Origin: Halocatena salina
GTDB taxonomy: Archaea > Halobacteriota > Halobacteria > Halobacteriales > Haloarculaceae
Direction of reading: 5' to 3'
Assembly (NCBI RefSeq): GCF_023115355.1
Contig: NZ_CP096019.1
Location: forward strand, 2,170,001-2,234,000
DNA length: 64,000 nt
Shown in pieces: positions 59,478 through 64,000 of the stretch (within the stretch, counting starts at the first letter, position 1; every line of letters begins with the position of its first letter). The position numbers and the translations under genes were made by a program. The notes beneath the pieces were generated by a model. It did no database searches and was not told the DNA's origin. It worked only from the letters and a program-made list of their open reading frames with translations.

Positions 59478-62324
59478 TCACGAAGGGACGGACGGCAGCC
59501 CTTGCTCGTCGAACACCGTCGTGAACAGCTTCCGTTGGACGGTTCGAATGTGCTGGTAGAACGCTGGTGGCGAGATGCCAAGCGTTTCCGCGATCTCTTC
59601 GCCCGTTCGTTCGCGGGGAGATTCGAAGAAGCCGCTGTAGTATGCGGTTTGTAACACTTCGAGCTGTCTGTCGGTAACCCGGTCGAGAAATCGTGAATAG
59701 ACGTTCTGCGTCGCGGATTGATCGATCGTCCGCTTCGATCGAAGTTCCACGTTTCTGAACGTATCCGTCACGAGATGAGTAATGTGGCGGCTGTCGATGG
59801 TCTCGGGAATGTCGATCACGAGCGTCGTCGTATCCGCATCGACCGACGCTCGTCGTAAGATGGCCCCGTGATCGGCCAATTCCAAGGCAAGAAATTGATC
59901 GGGAAGCCGAATCCGGAGCACGCCTCCGGTGTTGTCTGTGTTGATCGGGTGGACGTCATCGATAGCGACTAGCTCCGTTGCAGCCCGCTCGACGGCGTCC
60001 ATCGACGCGCCCTCGACAGCGACGAAGAGATAGCTACCGTCTGTCGTCTGTCTGACACCGCCGTGATACGTAAGTGTACAGCCAGCCATTCGTGCGATCC
60101 GAGTCAGGACGAACAGTGGATCGTCGACCATGAACCGAACCCGTGTGATCGACGTGGTGAGCAGTGCATTTTTCCGTTCGATGGCGCTCACCGCGGAAGC
60201 GATCGTTTCACCGAGTTCTGCGAGCACCGCTTGAGCGGTTTCATCGAAGGCGTTCTGTGTTTCTGCATACACAGTCAACACGCCGTACGTGAAATCATCG
60301 TATGCAATCGGGACGCTGAGGATCGAAAGGAAGTTCCGCGATAATGCCTCTTTTCGCCACGACTCCTGTCGAAACCGATCGGCGACGTTCGTGATTCGTG
60401 TCACTGTCTGGGTGGCCTCCGCCCGGCCCGATGGTTCGGTTTCTGACTCACCGATCGGGAACGAGAGACTGTCGAGATAGCCCTGTTCCACACCAGCCCA
60501 CGCCCGCGGGGTTATCGTGCCGGTTGCGGCGTCCTCGATGCCGATCCACGCGAATGCGAACCTGTCTTCAGCTGTGAGCCGCTGACAGACGGCGTGTTCG
60601 ATCTCTTCGCGCGTTTCCGCTTGGACGAGCGCCTGATCGATGTCTCGAATGATCTCGTTGACCCGGTTGAGTGCCGTGAGTTCGGTGTTTCGATGCTGTA
60701 GCTCGCGCTCTTGCTCGCGCAAGCGCCGTTCCCGTCTGATGCGGTCGAGGGCGGCCTCAGCCGTGGCAGCGAGTAGGTCGGCAAGTTCACGAGTGACGGC
60801 GTCGAACTGTCCGACATCGGACGAGCCAGCGATAAAGACGCCGTGATCGCCGAGCGGAATGTATGCTCCACTCCGAACGTCGGTCGCTTGATTGTCGAGG
60901 CGAGGCGAGTCGTGTACGTCCTCGAAAAAGAGCGCGTCGTCCTCGACGAAGCTGTAGCTGGGGAGCGTTTCAGCGTCGGCCGGCACCGTCGGAAGCGGGC
61001 CGTTCAGCCGTTCCATCGGGGACGACTGGGCGATCGGTTCGAGCACGTTCCGGTCGGGATCGAACTGATAAACAGCGCTCGCTTCGACATCGAGCACGCT
61101 GGGAACGTCATCGACGATGTGATGAGCGATCTCTTGGGGCGTCTCGGCGTACAGAAAGTCCCGCGTCGTCTCTTGGAGGGTCGCTAATGCCTCCTCACGT
61201 TGTTTTCGCTTCGTGATATCCCGGCAGCTGTACAACCGAGTGCCGTCTTGGATCGAAACGGCCCGAACGTTGACCAACAGGGTGTGTTCCTGTCCGGCTT
61301 TGTCCGTGGTCGTACACTCGATGTTTTTCAAGACGCCCGATTTTTCGAGTTCGTCGGGATCGAACAGGTCTTCGCCGAGGAGTTCATCGATCGTGCCGAA
61401 ATCACGGATCTCCGCTGCGGTGTAGCCGAAGATGAAATGGACGTTCGGACAGATGTACGTGAACGCTCCGTCGTCGTCAGTCACCAACACCGTGTCGGTC
61501 ATATTGTTGAGCGTTACTCGGTGAAGCACCTCGGAGGAACGAAGCTCCCGGTAGAGCGAGGCTCGTTCGGTGACGTCGTCTCCCTCGACGACGATACCAG
61601 CAAGCTCGTTCTCCGGGGCTTGCACTGGGAGCGCGGAGAGTTCGATGATCCGTTCATCGCCAATGGTGGTGACGAGCCGTTCGGTCGTCCGATCGTCGAT
61701 GACCGAGCGAACGAGCTGCTCGATGGGGAACTGAGACCGGTCCATCCGCGACCACCAGGGGAGATCCCAGAATCGTTCTCCGATGAGGGTGGATCCATCG
61801 GGATCGATCATTTTGAGGGCCGTCCTGTTTGCTCGCTGTAGCCGTCCCTCCGGATCGAGCACCCACGTCGCCGTTTGTGTGTTCTGAAACACCGCCTCGA
61901 ACTGGCGGGAACGCTCCTGCCGCGTTTCCGTTCGCCACGCATCGCGTACGGCCCGTGACAGCCGCTCGATGAGCTCATCCACTGGAAGGGACGATGGATC
62001 GGAGACGGCGATATAGTCGACAGCACCTGCCGCCATCGCCTTGCTGGCGATCTGCTCGTTCCCCGAAGCAGTGCATACGACGATCGGCGTGGTCGTCTCC
62101 ACTGCTTGGAGCAAGTCGATTCCCGTTCCGTCGGCGAGTTCATATCCGGTCAGGACACAGTCGAAGGTGGCAACGGAGCGTTCTCTCGTCGCTTCGATCG
62201 TCCGCAGACGCCGAATTGACGCGTCAGTGACGGCCGTGAGCGTCGCCGCGAGATCATCCATCCACTCGGCTGTTCCAACCACTACCACGTCTGTCGTCGG
62301 TAGGGTAGTCGTCGAGGACGCCAT
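59478..62324 (-). CDS. Bat-like multidomain sensor-regulator with pseudo-receiver
   Basis: The 948-residue protein has an N-terminal receiver-like domain (about 10-125), two PAS domains (about 145-260 and 285-390), two GAF domains (about 400-540 and 580-730), a bacterio-opsin-activator domain (about 735-870) and a C-terminal HTH_10 domain (about 880-940). In the receiver the acceptor aspartate is missing: V-L-T-G-Y-E-L has Gly60 where V-x-x-D-Y is usual. No histidine kinase is present, so it is a one-component-type DNA-binding sensor. It is upstream of trkA-trkH on the same strand with 94 bases between, which suggests but does not prove control of potassium uptake. Confidence 0.88.
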   Translation of the reverse strand: MASSTTTLPTTDVVVVGTAEWMDDLAATLTAVTDASIRRLRTIEATRERSVATFDCVLTGYELADGTGIDLLQAVETTTPIVVCTASGNEQIASKAMAAGAVDYIAVSDPSSLPVDELIERLSRAVRDAWRTETRQERSRQFEAVFQNTQTATWVLDPEGRLQRANRTALKMIDPDGSTLIGERFWDLPWWSRMDRSQFPIEQLVRSVIDDRTTERLVTTIGDERIIELSALPVQAPENELAGIVVEGDDVTERASLYRELRSSEVLHRVTLNNMTDTVLVTDDDGAFTYICPNVHFIFGYTAAEIRDFGTIDELLGEDLFDPDELEKSGVLKNIECTTTDKAGQEHTLLVNVRAVSIQDGTRLYSCRDITKRKQREEALATLQETTRDFLYAETPQEIAHHIVDDVPSVLDVEASAVYQFDPDRNVLEPIAQSSPMERLNGPLPTVPADAETLPSYSFVEDDALFFEDVHDSPRLDNQATDVRSGAYIPLGDHGVFIAGSSDVGQFDAVTRELADLLAATAEAALDRIRRERRLREQERELQHRNTELTALNRVNEIIRDIDQALVQAETREEIEHAVCQRLTAEDRFAFAWIGIEDAATGTITPRAWAGVEQGYLDSLSFPIGESETEPSGRAEATQTVTRITNVADRFRQESWRKEALSRNFLSILSVPIAYDDFTYGVLTVYAETQNAFDETAQAVLAELGETIASAVSAIERKNALLTTSITRVRFMVDDPLFVLTRIARMAGCTLTYHGGVRQTTDGSYLFVAVEGASMDAVERAATELVAIDDVHPINTDNTGGVLRIRLPDQFLALELADHGAILRRASVDADTTTLVIDIPETIDSRHITHLVTDTFRNVELRSKRTIDQSATQNVYSRFLDRVTDRQLEVLQTAYYSGFFESPRERTGEEIAETLGISPPAFYQHIRTVQRKLFTTVFDEQGLPSVPS

Positions 62325-62430
62325 CTGGTCGATACTTACCTCTCCGTGTGGGTCAATCTACTGGAGACGCGGTGACCGAACGAGCGTGGTCGTCCCGCCT
62401 CGAAGGCTCACGGTTGCGAGTCGGTAGCCA

Positions 62431-62437
62431 TTTTTAT
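62431..62437 (+). promoter_or_regulatory. TATA box of the first glycosyltransferase
   Basis: The sequence tttttat is centred about 26 bases before the GTG start at 62460. The leaderless geometry supports the GTG. Confidence 0.55.
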
Positions 62438-62459
62438 TCGGGATCGCGTTGCTGGGATC

Positions 62460-63512
62460 GTGCGCGTTCTCAATCACCTTGAACTGGAATCCCGCCTCGA
62501 TCGGAGCGGTATCGAAACGTCCGTTAGCCACCAGCGCGCCGCGCTCGCACGAACGGACGTGTCGGTCGTCACGTCGCCGTGGAACGGGGGATCGATCCCG
62601 CGGGCGCTCGAACGCACAGTCGACGGTGATGGGCCGATCGCGTCGATCGATTTGGCACACTGTAACATGATCGGACCGGGATCGGTGGCGATCGCTCGAT
62701 ACGCTCGCCACGAGGACGTACCGTTAGTCCTCCATGCCCACGTCACCCGTGAGGATTTCGCCGAAAGCTTTCGTGGATCGACGGCGATCGGACCGGCGCT
62801 CGAACGGTATCTCCGGTGGTTCTATTCCCAGGCCGATCTCGTTCTCTGTCCGAGCCAGTACACAAAGGGGGTGCTCGAATCCTACCCAGTCGATGCCCCG
62901 ATCCGTCCGATCACGAACGGAATCGACATCGATGCCTTATCGGGCTTTTCTTCGCTGCGATCGACGTATCGACAGCGGTACGATCTCGACGGGATGGTCG
63001 TGTTCGCACTCGGGAGCGTGTTCGAACGGAAGGGGGTGACGACGTTCTGTGAACTCGCCCAAGCGACAGACCACGAGTTCGCGTGGTTTGGTACCTACGA
63101 CACGGGACCACAGGCCTCGACGACGGTGCGTCGATGGACGAGCGACCCGCCTGAAAACGTCACCTTCACCGGCTGGATCGACGACAAGCGCGGCGCGTTC
63201 GCGGCCGGAGACGTGTATCTGTTTCCCGCGAAGGTCGAAAACCAAGGACTCGTGGTACTCGAAGCGATGGCGTGTGGAAAGCCGGTCGTCCTACGGGACA
63301 TCCCCGTCTTCGAGGAGTATTACACCCACGGCGAGGACTGTCTCATGTGCGATACGATTGATGAGTTCCGGGATGCACTCACGGAACTCGCATCGGATCC
63401 GGAACTCCGTGACCGACTCGGTGAGAACGCGAGAGAGACCGCCCGCGAGCACAGCCTCGATCGAGTCTCCGAAGAGTTGCTCGATGCCTACCAAGAAGTC
63501 ACAACCGTTTAG
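62460..63512 (+). CDS. Glycosyltransferase family 4
   Basis: The 350-residue GT-B enzyme starts at GTG (M-R-V-L-N-H-L-E-L-E). The N-terminal half holds the acceptor side (D-L-V-L-C-P-S-Q-Y-T near 132). The C-terminal half has the nucleotide-sugar site, including S-V-F-E-R-K-G near 181, N-V-T-F-T-G-W near 230 and the E-x7-E motif E-N-Q-G-L-V-V-L-E near 260. It should transfer a sugar from a nucleotide donor to a lipid or glycan. It is 26 bases before a second glycosyltransferase, so the pair probably acts in glycolipid, surface glycan or protein glycosylation. Confidence 0.9.
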   Translation: MRVLNHLELESRLDRSGIETSVSHQRAALARTDVSVVTSPWNGGSIPRALERTVDGDGPIASIDLAHCNMIGPGSVAIARYARHEDVPLVLHAHVTREDFAESFRGSTAIGPALERYLRWFYSQADLVLCPSQYTKGVLESYPVDAPIRPITNGIDIDALSGFSSLRSTYRQRYDLDGMVVFALGSVFERKGVTTFCELAQATDHEFAWFGTYDTGPQASTTVRRWTSDPPENVTFTGWIDDKRGAFAAGDVYLFPAKVENQGLVVLEAMACGKPVVLRDIPVFEEYYTHGEDCLMCDTIDEFRDALTELASDPELRDRLGENARETAREHSLDRVSEELLDAYQEVTTV

Positions 63513-63538
63513 CCATTCCCCCGATTCTGAACGACCAG

Positions 63539-64000
63539 ATGCGCCCAACGGTCGCAGCGTTCACAGATACGTATCTCCCAACAGTCAATGGAGTAACGTA
63601 TACGGTCAAGACGTGGCGCGACCACTGGCACCGCCGTGGTGGTCGGATGGAGATCGTGTATCCAAAGAGTGACCACACACCCCAGTCAGGCGAACACCCC
63701 GTTTCAAGCGTTCCGTTTCCGTTTTACGAAGGGTTTCGAATGGGGTTTCCTCGAATTCCCGATGCGGTTCGTAAATCGGATATCGACATCGTTCACGCAC
63801 ACACGCCGTTCGGTGTGGGCCTCAGCGGACTTCGGGTAGCAAACCGCGCGGATCTCCCGGTCGTCATGTCCTATCACACGCCAGCCGAAGAGTACGCCAC
63901 CTATCTCACCGGTGCGCTCTCGGGGCGGCTCGTCAGCGTGGCGACCGCGTACGAGGAATGGTTTCTCGACCGTGCAGATCACATCATCGTGCCCAGCGAG
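63539..64000 (+). CDS. Glycosyltransferase family 4, N-terminal part (cut by window end)
   Basis: The frame is open from ATG at 63539 to the window edge and gives 154 residues. It begins M-R-P-T-V-A-A-F-T-D-T-Y-L-P-T-V-N-G-V, the classic donor-domain start of PimA-type family 4 glycosyltransferases. It continues with D-I-V-H-A-H-T-P-F-G near residue 89, S-Y-H-T-P near 112 and D-H-I-I-V-P-S-E at the edge. The relatives include diacylglycerol or archaeol glucosyltransferases, so a role in archaeal glycolipid synthesis is plausible. It follows the first glycosyltransferase after 26 bases. Confidence 0.88.
   Translation, partial: MRPTVAAFTDTYLPTVNGVTYTVKTWRDHWHRRGGRMEIVYPKSDHTPQSGEHPVSSVPFPFYEGFRMGFPRIPDAVRKSDIDIVHAHTPFGVGLSGLRVANRADLPVVMSYHTPAEEYATYLTGALSGRLVSVATAYEEWFLDRADHIIVPSE

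Overview
The window is a chromosomal segment of a haloarchaeon (class Halobacteria). The evidence is the archaeal type of ribosomal proteins (eS4, eL19, eL32 and the RNase P protein Rpp29 inside the S10/spc-type operon), very acidic proteins, AT-rich BRE/TATA elements about 25-30 bases upstream of leaderless starts, bacterio-opsin-activator (HTH_10) regulators, a methanopterin-type cyclohydrolase and an archaeal class of carA/lrp arrangement. Base composition is GC-rich with GC-rich third positions. I cannot fix the genus.

Layout. 1-8645: menaquinone biosynthesis in two minus-strand units, menF-menD and menB-menA-menC-menE, the second ending in an NRDE/TANGO2-family gene; a small membrane-protein gene sits divergently between the units. 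8747-15413: a sulfite-oxidase-fold Mo protein, a ribbon-helix-helix regulator and a UPF0058 gene that share a promoter palindrome, a degenerate metallo-beta-lactamase-like protein, pyrF, a small zinc-finger protein, a membrane J-domain protein, an archaeal phosphoglycolate phosphatase and a GTPBP1-like GTPase. 15667-21218: an HTH_10 regulator, a long-chain acyl-CoA synthetase, and a minus-strand operon made of an MTH1187-type thiamine-binding-fold protein, mch, a conserved protein and a HAD phosphatase. 21386-22415: a DUF4349 lipoprotein and tRNA-Gly(GCC).

22612-36904 is one long tightly packed run: a SPOUT RNA methyltransferase, then uL3, uL4, uL23, uL2, uS19, uL22, uS3, uL29, Rpp29, uS17, uL14, uL24, eS4, uL5, uS14, uS8, uL6, eL32, eL19, uL18, uS5, uL30, uL15 and secY. 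Most neighbours overlap by 1-10 bases or are a few bases apart. A roughly 1 kb low-coding gap follows (36905-37915). It is bounded by two inverted copies of a roughly 130-base element, one directly behind secY and one directly behind carA, and it holds decayed coding fragments.

37916-43246: carA with a divergent Lrp/AsnC regulator (two matching palindromes between them), idi, a Yip1-type membrane protein and a three-gene membrane cluster of unknown role. 43257-48901: an SLC13-type anion transporter, a small HTH-like protein and a cytochrome oxidase operon (subunit II, a fused subunit I-III, subunit IV-like). 49027-56444: an aldehyde dehydrogenase, a superfamily 1 helicase, two small proteins (one LURP-one-like) and uvrA. 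56457-64000: trkH, trkA, a large Bat-like sensor-regulator whose receiver domain lacks the acceptor aspartate, and two family 4 glycosyltransferases, the second cut off by the window end.

Most of the window is core housekeeping DNA. The most interesting signals are small: shared promoter palindromes (9490-9503 and 9806-9815; 38981-38993 and 39033-39045), the inverted element pair around the secY-carA gap, the uncharacterised membrane cluster at 41019-43246, and the pseudo-receiver regulator next to the Trk potassium genes. I saw no prophage, insertion sequence or CRISPR array.
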